This document shows positions 1 through 8,620 of a DNA stretch of 51,968 bases, in pieces. The translations under genes were made by a program, and so were the position numbers. This stretch comes from Streptacidiphilus pinicola (lineage in GTDB: Bacteria; Actinomycetota; Actinomycetes; Streptomycetales; Streptomycetaceae), in NCBI RefSeq assembly GCF_003258295.1, contig NZ_QKYN01000094.1, positions 1-51,968 on the forward strand. The letters are read 5' to 3'. The notes beneath the pieces were generated by a model. It was not told the origin of the DNA, did no database searches, and was given only the letters and a program-made list of their open reading frames with translations. How positions within the stretch are numbered: the stretch's first letter is position 1; every line of letters begins with the position of its first letter.

Positions 1-431
1 ACGCCGACGGCGGGGAGGCGGTGGAGGAGATCGTCGGCGGCAAAGGCCTCGGCGAGCGGACGGCCGAGCTGCTGGGCCGGGAGCTCAGCGCGGACGAGCT
101 GTTCCGCAGCGCCGACCCCGCCGCGCGTGACCTCGCCGAGCACACGCTCACCGTGCTCGCGATGACGCTCGCCAACCTCTCCGCGTTCGCCGACCCGGCC
201 CGGATCGTGCTGGGCGGCGGCATGATGGCCGCCGCGGACGTGATCCTGCCGACCCTGGAGCGCCTGCTCGCGGGCGCCACGCCCTTCCCGCCCGAGCTGC
301 GATCCGCCCGCTTCCGGCGCGACGCCTCACTGCACGGCGCGGTCACCCTCGCCCTCGACAGCCTCCACCCGCGCGGCGACCGCGACAGCTGCCGCCCGCG
401 CCCCACCGCACCGCTGGGAGCCTTGCGATGA
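1..431 (+). CDS. ROK-family sugar kinase, C-terminal part (gene starts before the window)
   Basis: The reading frame is open from the left edge, so the 5' end is missing; about 142 residues are visible. The stretch ending in RIVLGGGMMAAADVILP is the C-terminal part of the ROK fold (glucokinase, N-acetylglucosamine kinase, NagC-like proteins), which normally runs to about 300 residues. The ATP- and sugar-binding motifs and the zinc site lie outside the window, so the substrate cannot be read. Its stop overlaps the ATG of the SIS-domain gene (ATGA), so the two are translationally coupled. That neighbour favours an amino sugar such as GlcNAc or GlcN. The family is clear; the substrate is inferred. 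Confidence 0.8.
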   Translation, partial: ADGGEAVEEIVGGKGLGERTAELLGRELSADELFRSADPAARDLAEHTLTVLAMTLANLSAFADPARIVLGGGMMAAADVILPTLERLLAGATPFPPELRSARFRRDASLHGAVTLALDSLHPRGDRDSCRPRPTAPLGALR

Positions 432-1474
432 CGCCCACCCAACTCTCCGAGCCGGGCGCCCGGATGAAGGCCGAGATGCGCCAGCAGCCGGAGGTGCTGG
501 CCGCCCTGGCCGACCGCTGGCCCACACTGACCGCGCAGGTCGCCGCGTTGCTGGACAGCGCTCCCCCGCTCGGCGTCGCCTTTCTGGCCCGCGGCTCCTC
601 CGACCACGCGGCCCTGCTGGGCCGCTACGCCGTCGAGGTGCAGACGGGTCTGCCGACCTGCCTGGTCGCACCGAGCGTGGCCACCGCCTACGGCAGGCCG
701 CCGGAGGGCTTCCGGGGCTGGCTGCTGGTCGCCCTCTCGCAGTCCGGCCGCACCCCGGAGATCGTCGACCTCGCGCACCGCTACGCCGACGCGGGCGCGC
801 GGGTGATCGGGGTGACCAACGACGGCGGCTCCGCGCTGGCGAGCGCGGCGCACCTGTCCATCGCCCTGGAGGCGGGCCCGGAGACGGCTGTCCCCGCGAC
901 GAAGACCGTCACCGGTCAGCTGCTTGCCGTGCTCGCGGTCGCCGCCGGGCTGGCCCCGGGCGGCCTCACCCAGGCCCAGGCGGCCGCGCTGCCCGAGGCG
1001 GTGGCACGGGTGCTGGCCGACGGCGAGAGCGCGGACCGGGCGGCGAGGCGGCTGGCCGACCACGACCGCCTCGCGGTCGTCGGCCGCGGCGCCTGCTACC
1101 CGGCGGCGCTGGAGAGCGCGCTGAAGCTGCAGGAGACCACCGGGCTGATGGCGCACGGCTTCTCCACCGCGGACTTCCGGCACGGCCCGATCGCCGTCTG
1201 CGGCCCGGACGCCCCCGCCCTGCTGCTCGCCGGCTCCGGCCCGGCCGACGCCGACACGCTCGACGTCCGCGCCGCGCTCGCCGCCCGCCGCGCACCCGTC
1301 CTGCTGGCCGGAACCGCCCCGGACGCCGACCTGCCGTGGCCGGCTCTGGGCCACCTCGGCGAGTGCCTCCCGGCCACCGTCCGCGGCCAGCAGTTGGCCT
1401 TGGCCACCGCCCGCCACCTGGGCATCGACCCTGACCAGCCGGCCGGGCTCAACAAAGTGACCCTGACGAACTGA
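428..1474 (+). CDS. SIS-domain sugar isomerase / glucosamine-6-phosphate deaminase-like protein
   Basis: The 348-residue protein has two SIS (phosphosugar isomerase) domains, roughly residues 35-165 and 190-330. The first carries LSQSGRTPEIVDL, the serine-rich phosphate-binding loop, and ARGSSDHAALLGRYA near the start. The fold matches the isomerase half of GlmS and the type-II glucosamine-6-phosphate deaminases (AgaS/NagB-II); there is no glutaminase domain. It probably converts an amino-sugar 6-phosphate to the ketose phosphate in the cytoplasm after phosphorylation by the upstream ROK kinase, to which it is coupled by an ATGA overlap. A deglycase such as FrlB is the main alternative. The GlcNAc link is strengthened only indirectly, by the DasR-type site at the right end of the window. 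Confidence 0.85.
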   Translation: MTPTQLSEPGARMKAEMRQQPEVLAALADRWPTLTAQVAALLDSAPPLGVAFLARGSSDHAALLGRYAVEVQTGLPTCLVAPSVATAYGRPPEGFRGWLLVALSQSGRTPEIVDLAHRYADAGARVIGVTNDGGSALASAAHLSIALEAGPETAVPATKTVTGQLLAVLAVAAGLAPGGLTQAQAAALPEAVARVLADGESADRAARRLADHDRLAVVGRGACYPAALESALKLQETTGLMAHGFSTADFRHGPIAVCGPDAPALLLAGSGPADADTLDVRAALAARRAPVLLAGTAPDADLPWPALGHLGECLPATVRGQQLALATARHLGIDPDQPAGLNKVTLTN

Positions 1475-1580
1475 GCCACCTTTGCCCGGAGTCCCCGGCG
1501 ATCCGGAGCCGTCACATCCATGACGCACCGTCATATCGTTGCGGACACATGTGCCATGGATGTGCGGCCGGACGGGGATC

Positions 1581-2386
1581 GTGAGCCGCATGAGAGTCTC
1601 CGCGCGCACCGTCCGGAACGTCCTCGTGATCGCCGTGCTGTGCGCGGTGGTCGGCCTGACGGCCTACGCCTGCGCGGTGCGCGAGCTCGGCAGGGACTGG
1701 ACCGAGGATCCGCGCGGACCGGTCTTCGTCTCCGCGGACGGCCGCACCCTGCTCTTCGCGCACGGCCCCGCCGAGTTGGGCGACGGCGGGGACTCGTGCT
1801 TCTCCACGATCAGCTTCCAGTTGTCCGTCCAGCAGACCGCCACCACCATCGCAGTGCAGTTCCACGTCCACCAGGCCGCCGATGCTCCCCGGGCCGTCGG
1901 CTCCTGCGCCCAGCCGATCGGGTTCCCGAGAACGCTCGACCGGCCGCTGGGCTCTCGCAAGGTGACAGACGGACATGGACACCTGCTCGCCGAGCTCGAC
2001 GGCCAGAGGTGCCGCAACTGCACGATCCGTGGCTGACGGAGGAGCGTGGTCCCACACCCTGCGTCCTCATGCCGCCGTCGTCGCCGCCCGTTCCCTGCGC
2101 CGGCACCCTCACCCTGCTGCACCAGTACACCGGTCTCAGCCGGCAGTGGTCCTTCTACCAGAGCCCGGCCTCGGGCCCCGGCGCGGCGCCCACTCCGGCC
2201 GACACCCCGACCTCAGCCGCGCACCTCACGGTGAACGGGTCCTCGGCCGTCTGCGAGGAGACCGGGGCAGGCCGCGCGAGCCTGCGGTGGCAGCAGCACG
2301 GGTACGAGCTGACGTTGGCCGTCTGGCCGGACGGGCCCTCCGCGGCCTGCGACCTCCTGGCCCGAGAGGCGGGATCCGTCCGATGA
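1581..2386 (+). pseudogene. Frameshifted membrane-anchored/secreted protein, paralogue of the next gene
   Basis: The frame opens at GTG 1581 or ATG 1590 with a hydrophobic N-terminus (VRNVLVIAVLCAVVG), then GPVFVSADGR, and stops at 2036. The homologous sequence continues in another frame from about 2000 to 2386 (WLTEERGPTP, then GTLTLLHQYTG and LRWQQHGYELTLAV). Both parts line up in order with the intact downstream gene (GPVLVSADGR; STLFVHDGPG; LAWQERTGDGTPLSLAL). Joined, they give about 265 residues, close to the 272 of the neighbour, so one base was probably lost near 1995-2015. The rear piece has no ribosome site of its own, although its stop overlaps the next start (ATGA). It is a real pseudogene or a sequencing error. 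Function unknown. Confidence 0.65.
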
Positions 2387-3201
2387 GCCGCCGTCTCGTC
2401 GCTGGTGCGCTGCTCGCCCTGACCCTCAGCGCTGTCGGCGGCCTCCTGGCCGCCCGCGCCGCTTCGGCCGACGGGACGGTCGCCACGCCCGTCGGCCCGG
2501 TGCTGGTCTCCGCGGACGGCCGCCGGGTCAGCATCACCGAGACCGGCCAGTGCCTGGGCTCCGGCGTGCTGCGCGCCCGCGAGGACGACTCGGTGGTGGC
2601 CCTGGACTTCCGTATGGTCCCGCACAGCGGACGCTGCGTCGGCGGTCCGCAGCTGCTGGTCTGGTCGGTGGGACTCGCCGCCCCGCTCGCCGCCCGCAGG
2701 CTCGTCGACGCGGACGGCGGCGCGCCGGTGACCGTCTTCCGCGGCGCGGACCTGCTGCGGCCGTCCGCGCTCCCGCCCGGCTACCGCCTCGCCTACGACG
2801 CGCCAGGCTATGCGCCGGGTGACGAGGCGAGCGGCGCCGTGGGTGGCGCGTCCACGCAGTGGGATCCGGCGGTGTCCACGCTCTTCGTCCACGACGGGCC
2901 GGGCGGACCCGGCTCGCTGTGGCTCGTGGAGGAGTACGGGCGGCACTGGCCCGACGGCTGGCCCGCGGATCCGCCGCTGGTCACCGCCCAAGGCCGGCTC
3001 GCCCGCGTCGGCCCGAACGGCCTCGCCTGGCAGGAGCGGACCGGGGACGGCACTCCGCTCAGCCTCGCACTGCTGTCGGACGCGGGCCTGCCCACAACAT
3101 CCCTGCTCAGGGTGGCCGACAGCCTCGCGCCCGTCCCGTGCCGGACACCGGCGGGAAACCGTCCGCTCACAAGGCCTCCATGCGCGCGCCTTGTGCAGTA
3201 G
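2383..3201 (+). CDS. Secreted protein of unknown function
   Basis: This 272-residue protein has a clear export signal (MSRR, then LVAGALLALTLSAVGGLLAARAASA), so the mature protein should be outside the membrane. I do not recognise a catalytic motif. The mature part opens with GPVLVSADGR, contains two cysteines about 26 residues apart (QCLGSG, GRCVGG) and ends with a conserved-looking beta-rich segment (LARVGPNGLAWQE). It is the intact copy of a tandem pair; the upstream copy is frameshifted. The start at 2383 overlaps the upstream stop (ATGA), showing that the pair was once one translational unit. It could bind a ligand or the cell wall, but nothing in the sequence decides this. Confidence 0.75.
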   Translation: MSRRLVAGALLALTLSAVGGLLAARAASADGTVATPVGPVLVSADGRRVSITETGQCLGSGVLRAREDDSVVALDFRMVPHSGRCVGGPQLLVWSVGLAAPLAARRLVDADGGAPVTVFRGADLLRPSALPPGYRLAYDAPGYAPGDEASGAVGGASTQWDPAVSTLFVHDGPGGPGSLWLVEEYGRHWPDGWPADPPLVTAQGRLARVGPNGLAWQERTGDGTPLSLALLSDAGLPTTSLLRVADSLAPVPCRTPAGNRPLTRPPCARLVQ

Positions 3202-3243
3202 GCTCAAACCAATACTGCTCACAGCGGGCGCAAGGATGTTCAT

Positions 3244-3699
3244 ATGTCGGCTGCGGAACGCGCCAGGGAACAACTCGTCGGCTGGGCCGATCTGACGATC
3301 GGTCAATCCTCTTGTGGGGCTGGCTCTTCGCTGTCGTCGAACGGTCATGAGATCGTCCACTTCCACCCCGGGGCACAGACCGACGTCCAGCTCACGGCCC
3401 CCGCGATCGCCCGCCTCGACGAGCGTCTGCGCGAGTCCACGGCGGTCCGGCTCCACCCCGACTCGGGCTGGGTGACGGTGCTGGTCGAGTGCGACACCGA
3501 CATCGACCTGCTGCTGACGCTGGTCAGCGTCGCGCTCCAGGCCCACGGCGCGCAGCGACCGGCGCCGGTCGCGACGCCCTGCAACGTCGCCCGGACGACG
3601 ATCCTGCGCCCCGAGGCCCCCCAGCAGGCGACCGAACCCCGCCGCTCACTCCGGGGCCTCCGCCGCCGCGGCCTCGCCCGCCCCCACCACGCGGCGTAG
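3244..3699 (+). CDS. Luciferase-fold domain protein (DUF5519-type)
   Basis: A 151-residue protein with the hallmarks of the small family annotated as 'luciferase domain' in actinomycetes: GQSSCG near residue 20, EIVHFHPGAQTDVQLTAPAIARL, then HPDSGWVTVLVECDTDIDLLL cut by a short turn, and LVSVALQAH. Despite the name, these are not bacterial luciferases and their biochemical role is unknown. After residue 110 the chain is basic and low in complexity and looks disordered. AAGGAT lies about 8 bases before the ATG. It is monocistronic, with the next gene 80 bases on. Confidence 0.75.
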   Translation: MSAAERAREQLVGWADLTIGQSSCGAGSSLSSNGHEIVHFHPGAQTDVQLTAPAIARLDERLRESTAVRLHPDSGWVTVLVECDTDIDLLLTLVSVALQAHGAQRPAPVATPCNVARTTILRPEAPQQATEPRRSLRGLRRRGLARPHHAA

Positions 3700-3781
3700 C
3701 ACCGGCGCGATACTCGCTGGCGCTGCGGTCCGGCCTCGCCTAGGGTCACGACACTCCGACGACCCTGAGAGGTGAGGCCGT

Positions 3782-4399
3782 TTGTCCACCTACGGCACCA
3801 TGCTGATCCCCCTTCCGCTCCACCGGGCGGTCCCCGCCCTGCGCGAGATCTGCGCGGCGGGCTACGCGCTCCCGGCCGGGCCGGGGTTCTGTCTGCTCCA
3901 TCCGGACCGCTTCGTCGCCGACAACGGCGTCCTCTCCCTTGCCGGTCCGCTGAGCGCACGCCTCGACGTGCCGGTACTGGCGGCGTTCCAGTACGACGGC
4001 GACCGGCTGGAGTTGGAGGTCTGGCGAGCCGGCGCCCGGTCCCACCGCTACGACTCCTGGCCCGGACGCGACGACGATGACGCCCCGGACGCGCCCGTCG
4101 GCGCCGACCCCTCGGCTTTCCTGGACTTCACCGCCGGGCCGGTCGACCACCACCGCCTCGCCTCCGCCCTCGCGGACACCCCCGTCGAAGAGATCGACAA
4201 GGACGTGGACGGCGAACCCGGCTACGTCTGGGCCCAGGCACTGCACTGGGACGTCCTGCAGGCGCTCGGCCACCCCGAGGAGTTCATCCGCCGCGCCCAG
4301 TGGGACCACTGCCACATGCACGGCGCCCCGCGCGCTCTCTCCGAGGCCCTGAACGGCAGCGGCCTTGTCACCCTGGGGGCCGCCGAGCCCCCGTTCTGA
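3782..4399 (+). CDS. Hypothetical cytoplasmic protein
   Basis: A 205-residue acidic protein with no signal peptide or membrane segment. I do not recognise the family. Features are an N-terminal hydrophobic stretch (GTMLIPLPLHRAVPALREICAAGYAL cut into two helices), an Asp-rich hinge near residue 100 (GRDDDDAPDAP) and a C-terminal helical part rich in Trp and His (VWAQALHWDVLQALGHPEEF, WDHCHMH). The TTG start is chosen because GAGGTGAG sits 6-12 bases upstream and no better start follows. A strong hairpin at 4429-4460 closes the transcription unit. Confidence 0.65.
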   Translation: MSTYGTMLIPLPLHRAVPALREICAAGYALPAGPGFCLLHPDRFVADNGVLSLAGPLSARLDVPVLAAFQYDGDRLELEVWRAGARSHRYDSWPGRDDDDAPDAPVGADPSAFLDFTAGPVDHHRLASALADTPVEEIDKDVDGEPGYVWAQALHWDVLQALGHPEEFIRRAQWDHCHMHGAPRALSEALNGSGLVTLGAAEPPF

Positions 4400-4428
4400 C
4401 AGCGGGGCGGCGGTAGCAGGCAACAGTT

Positions 4429-4460
4429 CACCTGCCTGACGCGCACGCGTCAGGCAGGTG
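4429..4460. terminator. Perfect 15-bp inverted repeat hairpin
   Basis: CACCTGCCTGACGCG is followed after two bases by its exact reverse complement. There is no U-tract, as is usual for streptomycete terminators. It lies 30 bases after the stop of the unknown gene at 3782-4399 and 77 bases before the phosphoesterase start, so termination is the simplest role. An operator for the downstream operon is possible because the repeat is perfect. Confidence 0.7.
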
Positions 4461-4536
4461 GCATCTGGTGTGACGAGCATGCCGGGTGACAGGTCATCAG
4501 CCCACGCACGATCACCTCGACACCCGGAGTGAACCC

Positions 4537-5442
4537 ATGCGTCCGAAGTCCCGCCTCGCCCTCGCCGCCGCTGTCACCGCGGCGACGGCCGGAGTCGCCG
4601 CGCTCGCGCTCGCGCCGGAGGCCGGCGCGCAGGTCTCCGCACCCAAGGCCGGCACCGTGCACGCCCAGTCCGCGACCGCGACCCTGCCGAGCTACTCGCA
4701 CATCGTGGTCGTCATGGAGGAGAACCACTCCTACTCGGAGATCATCGGCAGCAGCTCCGCCCCCTACATCAACTCCCTCGCCGCCGGCGGCGCGTCCATG
4801 ACGCAGTCGTTCGCGGTCACGCACCCGAGCGAGCCCAACTACATGGCGCTCTTCGCGGGCAGCACCTTCAAGCTCACCTCCGACAAGTGCCCGGTCAGCG
4901 AGGGCACCACGGCCAACCTCGGCTCGGAGCTGCTCGCCGCGGGCGACACGTTCACGGGCTACTCCGAGGGCCTGCCCAGCGTCGGCTCGACGGTCTGCAC
5001 CTCCGGCGCGTACGCGCGCAAGCACGCCCCGTGGGTCAACTTCAGCAACGTGCCCGGCTCCGACTCGGTGCCGTTCAGCTCCTTCCCGTCCAGCTCGAAC
5101 TACGCGAGCCTGCCGAAGCTGTCGTTCGTCATCCCGAACCTCAACGACGACATGCACGACGGCACCGTCGCCCAGGGCGACACCTGGCTGAAGAACAACC
5201 TGTCCGCCTACGCGACCTGGGCCAAGGCCAACAACAGCCTGCTGGTGGTCACCTGGGACGAGGACGACTCCACCGAGAGCAACCAGATCGCCACCGTCTT
5301 CTCCGGCGCGAACGTCGTCACCGGCCAGTACAGCGAGAAGATCAACCACTACAACGTGCTGTCCACGCTGGAGCAGCTCAACGGTCTGGCCAAGACCGGC
5401 AACGCCGCCACCGCCGCGCCGATCACCGACATCTGGGGCTGA
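4537..5442 (+). CDS. Secreted phosphoesterase / acid phosphatase (alkaline-phosphatase superfamily)
   Basis: The 301-residue protein begins with a Sec/Tat-type signal (MRPKSRLALAAAVTAATAG, cleavage near residues 30-35). The catalytic core has YSHIVVVMEENHSY (metal-binding Glu-Asn), THPSEPNYMALFAGS (Thr/Ser and Asn region), SFVIPNLNDDMHDG and LLVVTWDEDD, which are the metal ligands typical of the phosphoesterase family that includes bacterial acid phosphatases and PI3P phosphatases of the SapM type. It should release phosphate from extracellular esters. GGAG lies 9-12 bases before the ATG. The stop is only 4 bases before the efeO start, so it is probably the first gene of the efeO-efeB operon, an unusual partner. 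Confidence 0.85.
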   Translation: MRPKSRLALAAAVTAATAGVAALALAPEAGAQVSAPKAGTVHAQSATATLPSYSHIVVVMEENHSYSEIIGSSSAPYINSLAAGGASMTQSFAVTHPSEPNYMALFAGSTFKLTSDKCPVSEGTTANLGSELLAAGDTFTGYSEGLPSVGSTVCTSGAYARKHAPWVNFSNVPGSDSVPFSSFPSSSNYASLPKLSFVIPNLNDDMHDGTVAQGDTWLKNNLSAYATWAKANNSLLVVTWDEDDSTESNQIATVFSGANVVTGQYSEKINHYNVLSTLEQLNGLAKTGNAATAAPITDIWG

Positions 5443-5446
5443 GTCC

Positions 5447-6637
5447 TTGTCCGCTCGCCCCCGGTTCCGCCGTCCGCTGCTCGCCGGGGCGCTCGCCCTG
5501 GCGGTGGCGGGCGGCGCCCTCGGCTTCGCGTTCGCGTCGGGCGGCTCCCCGGCCGCGGCCGGAGCCGCGCTCGCCGTATCGGTCGACAAGCACGCCTGCG
5601 GCGCGCCGCCGGCCCGGCTGCCCGCCGGGCCGGTCGCCTTCGAGGTGACCGACGCCGCACCGACCTTCGTGACGGTCTATCTGACCGACCCCACCGGCGC
5701 CCGCGCCTACGCGGAGATCCGCTGGCTGGGCCCGCGGCACTCGCTGCCGCTGACCGGCTCGCTGGCCGCCGGCCGATACGCCCTGCGCTGCGTCTTCTCC
5801 GACGGGCCCGTCGTCGTCTCGCCCGGCCTCGTCGTCACCGGGACCGCGCCCGACACCGAGCCCGGCTACCGGCCCATGACGAGCACGGACCTGGAGCAGC
5901 CCGTACTCGCCTACCGGGCCTGGGTCCAGGCCGCGCTGCCGGGGCTGCAGAGCGCGGTGCGGACCCTCGACGGCGACGTCGCCCGCGGCGACCTGAGCGC
6001 CGCGCGGAACGACTGGCTGCCCGCGCACCTCGCCTACGAGCGGCTCGGCGCGGCGTACAACTCCTTCGGCGACTTCGACGACGCGATCGACGGCCGCCCC
6101 GACGGTCTGCAGGGAGGCGTCGACGATCCCGGCTGGACCGGCTTCCTCGCCGTCGAACACGGCCTGTGGCACGGCGCTCCCGCCGCACGGCTGCGCTCGC
6201 TGACGCAGAAGCTCGTCGCCGACGTGACCGGGCTGATCGCCGACTTCCCGAGCGAGGACACCGACTCCGAGGACCTGCCGCTGCGCGCGCACGAGATCCT
6301 GGAGAACGGGCTGCAGTTCCAGCTGACCGGCCAGGAGGACCAGGGCTCGGGCACCACGCTCGCCACGCTGGACGCCAACGTCCAGGGCACCCAGGAGGTG
6401 CTCTCGCTGCTGGCGCCGCTGCTGCGGGAGCGCGACCCCGGGCTGGTGGCCGGCGTGGACGCGGGCCTCACCGCGCTGCGCGGCCAACTTGCCGCGACGC
6501 ACCCCGCCGCCGGCCCCTGGCCGGCCGCCGCCTCGCTCGACCGGGCCACGCGCGAGCGCCTCGACGGCACGCTCGGCGGGCTGCTGGAACAGCTGGCCCG
6601 GATCCCGAACCTGCTCGCCGCGAGGAACGCCGCATGA
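5447..6637 (+). CDS. efeO: EfeO-type iron-uptake protein (cupredoxin + M75 imelysin domain)
   Basis: The 396-residue protein has an N-terminal signal/anchor (residues 9-31), a cupredoxin-like domain (about 45-130, starting [11 protein letters not shown]) and an M75 imelysin-like helical domain (about 145-395). In EfeUOB systems EfeO binds ferrous/ferric iron outside the membrane and passes it to the EfeU permease. The family motif HXXE is expected near FLAVEHGLW; here the first position is Leu234 and the Glu is Glu237, so the His is replaced. The TTG start fits the 4-base gap from the phosphoesterase. The stop overlaps the efeB ATG (ATGA). No efeU permease is present in the window. Confidence 0.85.
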   Translation: MSARPRFRRPLLAGALALAVAGGALGFAFASGGSPAAAGAALAVSVDKHACGAPPARLPAGPVAFEVTDAAPTFVTVYLTDPTGARAYAEIRWLGPRHSLPLTGSLAAGRYALRCVFSDGPVVVSPGLVVTGTAPDTEPGYRPMTSTDLEQPVLAYRAWVQAALPGLQSAVRTLDGDVARGDLSAARNDWLPAHLAYERLGAAYNSFGDFDDAIDGRPDGLQGGVDDPGWTGFLAVEHGLWHGAPAARLRSLTQKLVADVTGLIADFPSEDTDSEDLPLRAHEILENGLQFQLTGQEDQGSGTTLATLDANVQGTQEVLSLLAPLLRERDPGLVAGVDAGLTALRGQLAATHPAAGPWPAAASLDRATRERLDGTLGGLLEQLARIPNLLAARNAA

Positions 6638-7911
6638 CCATGAGCGATCGTCAGCCCGTGCTCGGCCGCCGGGGCTTCCTGCAGGGCGCGACGGCAGGCG
6701 TGGTCGGCGCGGCGGCCCTGGGTGCCACCGCCGCGGATGCCGCCCGGGCAGACGCGCCCGACGCCCCACCCGCCTCCGGCTCGGGCCGGGTGATCCCGTT
6801 CGAGGGTCCGCACCAGGCCGGCATCCTGACCCCGCCGCAGGCGGCCGCGAGCTTCGTCTCCTTCGACGTCGTCGCCCCCGACCGCGCCGCCTTGCGGGAG
6901 CTGTTCGCCGTGCTGACCGACCGGGTCCGCCGGCTCACCGCCGGCGGCGCCGTCCCGGCCACCGATCTGGCCTCCGCGCCCACCGACAGCGGCACGCTCG
7001 GCCCGGTCCTGCCGGCCGACGGGCTCACCGTCACCGTCGGCGTCGGCGCGTCGCTCTTCGACGACCAGCGCTTCGGCCTCGGCGCGCGCCGCCCGGCCCG
7101 GCTGACCGCCATGCCGGTCTTCCCCGACGACGACATGGCCCACTCGGCGGAGCTGCACGGCGATATCTCGCTCCAGCTGTGCGCGGACTCGCGCGACACC
7201 GTCACCCACGCGCTGCGCGACATCACCAGGCACACCCGGGGCGCGATCCAGGCTCGCTGGAAGATCGACGGCACCCACGCGGCGCCGCGCCCGAGCGGCG
7301 CCCCGCGCAACCACCTCGGCTTCAAGGACGGCATCGCCAACCCCGACACCACCGACCCGGCCGTCACAGACGCGCTGGTGTGGACCCACGCGGGCCACGG
7401 CGGCTCCGGCGCCGAGCCGGCCTGGACGGAGGGCGGCTCCTACCAGGTGATCCGCATCATCCGGATGCTGGTGGAGTTCTGGGACCGGGTCTCGCTCGAC
7501 GAACAGGAACGCATGATCGGCCGCCGCCGCGACTCCGGCGCGCCCCTGGACCGCTCCGCCGAGACGGACACCCCCGCGTACGCGGCGGACCCGCAGGGCC
7601 TGTATGTCCCGATGAACGCCCACATCCGACTGGCCAACCCCCGCACCGGCGCGACCGCCGCCCAGCAGATCCTGCGCCGCGGCTACAACTACGAGCGCGG
7701 GCTGGACACCGACGGCAACCTCGACCTCGGCCTGATCTTCTGCTGCTACCAGCAGGACGTCTCCCGCCAGTTCGCCACCGTCCAGTCCCGCCTCGCGGGC
7801 GAGCCCCTCGTCGACTACATCTCCCCCACGGGCGGCGGCTACTTCTTCGCCCTCCCGGGCGTCACCGGCCCCCACGACACCCTGGCCTCCGGCCTGCTGG
7901 CGGACTTCTGA
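6634..7911 (+). CDS. efeB: EfeB: Tat-exported DyP-type heme peroxidase / deferrochelatase
   Basis: The 425-residue protein starts with a twin-arginine signal ([20 protein letters not shown]), consistent with export of a folded heme protein. The DyP signature GXXDG is present as GFKDGIANP, followed by conserved HIRLANPR and the C-terminal [10 protein letters not shown]. EfeB oxidises ferrous iron or takes iron from heme using peroxide, working with EfeO. It overlaps efeO by the ATGA junction, so production of the two is coupled. The start at 6634 is preferred to longer upstream openings because it gives the Tat signal at the N-terminus. Confidence 0.92.
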   Translation: MTMSDRQPVLGRRGFLQGATAGVVGAAALGATAADAARADAPDAPPASGSGRVIPFEGPHQAGILTPPQAAASFVSFDVVAPDRAALRELFAVLTDRVRRLTAGGAVPATDLASAPTDSGTLGPVLPADGLTVTVGVGASLFDDQRFGLGARRPARLTAMPVFPDDDMAHSAELHGDISLQLCADSRDTVTHALRDITRHTRGAIQARWKIDGTHAAPRPSGAPRNHLGFKDGIANPDTTDPAVTDALVWTHAGHGGSGAEPAWTEGGSYQVIRIIRMLVEFWDRVSLDEQERMIGRRRDSGAPLDRSAETDTPAYAADPQGLYVPMNAHIRLANPRTGATAAQQILRRGYNYERGLDTDGNLDLGLIFCCYQQDVSRQFATVQSRLAGEPLVDYISPTGGGYFFALPGVTGPHDTLASGLLADF

Positions 7912-7919
7912 ACACAGCG

Positions 7920-7955
7920 AAGGCCCCGGCGCCCGTGGCGGGCGGCCGGGGCCTT
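7920..7955. terminator. Bidirectional terminator between efeB and the cold-shock gene
   Basis: AAGGCCCCGGC and GCCGGGGCCTT form a perfect 11-bp stem around a 14-base loop. The A/T-flanked GC stem can work on both strands. It sits 8 bases after the efeB stop and 13 bases after the stop of the convergent cold-shock gene. Confidence 0.85.
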
Positions 7956-7968
7956 GCGTGTGCTGTGG

Positions 7969-8172
7969 TCAGCCGCGGACGATGTTCGCGGCCTGGGGGC
8001 CCTTGGGGCCCTGCTCGACGTCGAAGGAGACGGTCTCACCCTCGACGAGCTCGCGGTAGCCGTTGCCGGTGATCGCGGAGTAGTGCGCGAAGACGTCCGG
8101 GCCGCCGCCGGCCTGCTCGATGAAGCCGAAGCCCTTCTCCGAGTTGAACCACTTCACAGTGCCCTGAGCCAT
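7969..8172 (-). CDS. Cold-shock protein, CspA family
   Basis: A 67-residue single cold-shock domain. RNP-1 (KGFGFIE, residues 13-19) and RNP-2 (VFAHYS, residues 27-32) are intact, and the N-terminus [19 protein letters not shown] is nearly invariant in actinomycete Csp proteins. It binds single-stranded RNA and DNA as an RNA chaperone. GGGAG lies upstream of the ATG, and about 200 bases of leader separate it from the next upstream gene, enough for the long structured leader many csp mRNAs have. Actinomycetes usually carry several paralogues, so no symbol is given. Confidence 0.95.
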   Translation of the reverse strand: MAQGTVKWFNSEKGFGFIEQAGGGPDVFAHYSAITGNGYRELVEGETVSFDVEQGPKGPQAANIVRG

Positions 8173-8386
8173 GACGTTCTCCCGTTCGGGACGAGGGCCG
8201 GCACCATCTGCCGACCCGTGGATGGGTCGCGTCCTCGAACAGCAGCAACAGGTGAAGCGGTACGGCGGACAGCGAAGTACAGCGATCACGCTACAGGTCG
8301 ACTGCGGTCCGTGACCGACTACCCCTCGAATCCGTCCTGCTCCGCCCATTCCCGCGGTGCCGGGCCGGCTCGCCGCCCCGCCGCCC

Positions 8387-8620
8387 TCAGTAGTAGGCCA
8401 ACGGCTCCCGGGCCCGGGCCTCGCACGTGGGACAGAGGCTGTCGTTTTTCCGGAGCGTCGGAGGCCATGCCGCAACGGCAGAGGGGACCGCCCGCAGCCC
8501 ACTGGTGGTCTTCTCGCAGAGCGTCCACTGAGGACCGTCGGCCGCGTGGAGGACTCGCCAACGAACAGGGCCGCCCGCGGCTGGGACCAGACCCTGTTCA
8601 ATCCACGTGAGGATCTGCAT
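8387..8620 (-). CDS. Small Cys-containing protein of unknown function
   Basis: A 77-residue frame with protein-like composition: [21 protein letters not shown], then [14 protein letters not shown] and [14 protein letters not shown]. The CXXC plus an upstream Cys could bind a metal, although a fourth ligand is not obvious. It is on the same strand as the cold-shock gene and 214 bases upstream of it. I recognise no characterised family and cannot confirm translation; codon usage and motif spacing are the only support. Confidence 0.5.
   Translation of the reverse strand: MQILTWIEQGLVPAAGGPVRWRVLHAADGPQWTLCEKTTSGLRAVPSAVAAWPPTLRKNDSLCPTCEARAREPLAYY

Noticed and set aside
2155-3546. A 463-codon minus-strand open frame
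   Set aside because: It is antisense to the secreted protein and luciferase-fold genes, and its composition is that of a GC-rich shadow frame.
3244-3699. Calling this gene a true bacterial luciferase
   Set aside because: The small 'luciferase' domain family shares only a name with LuxA/LLM enzymes; the real luciferase-fold oxidoreductase of the window is at 40087-41307.
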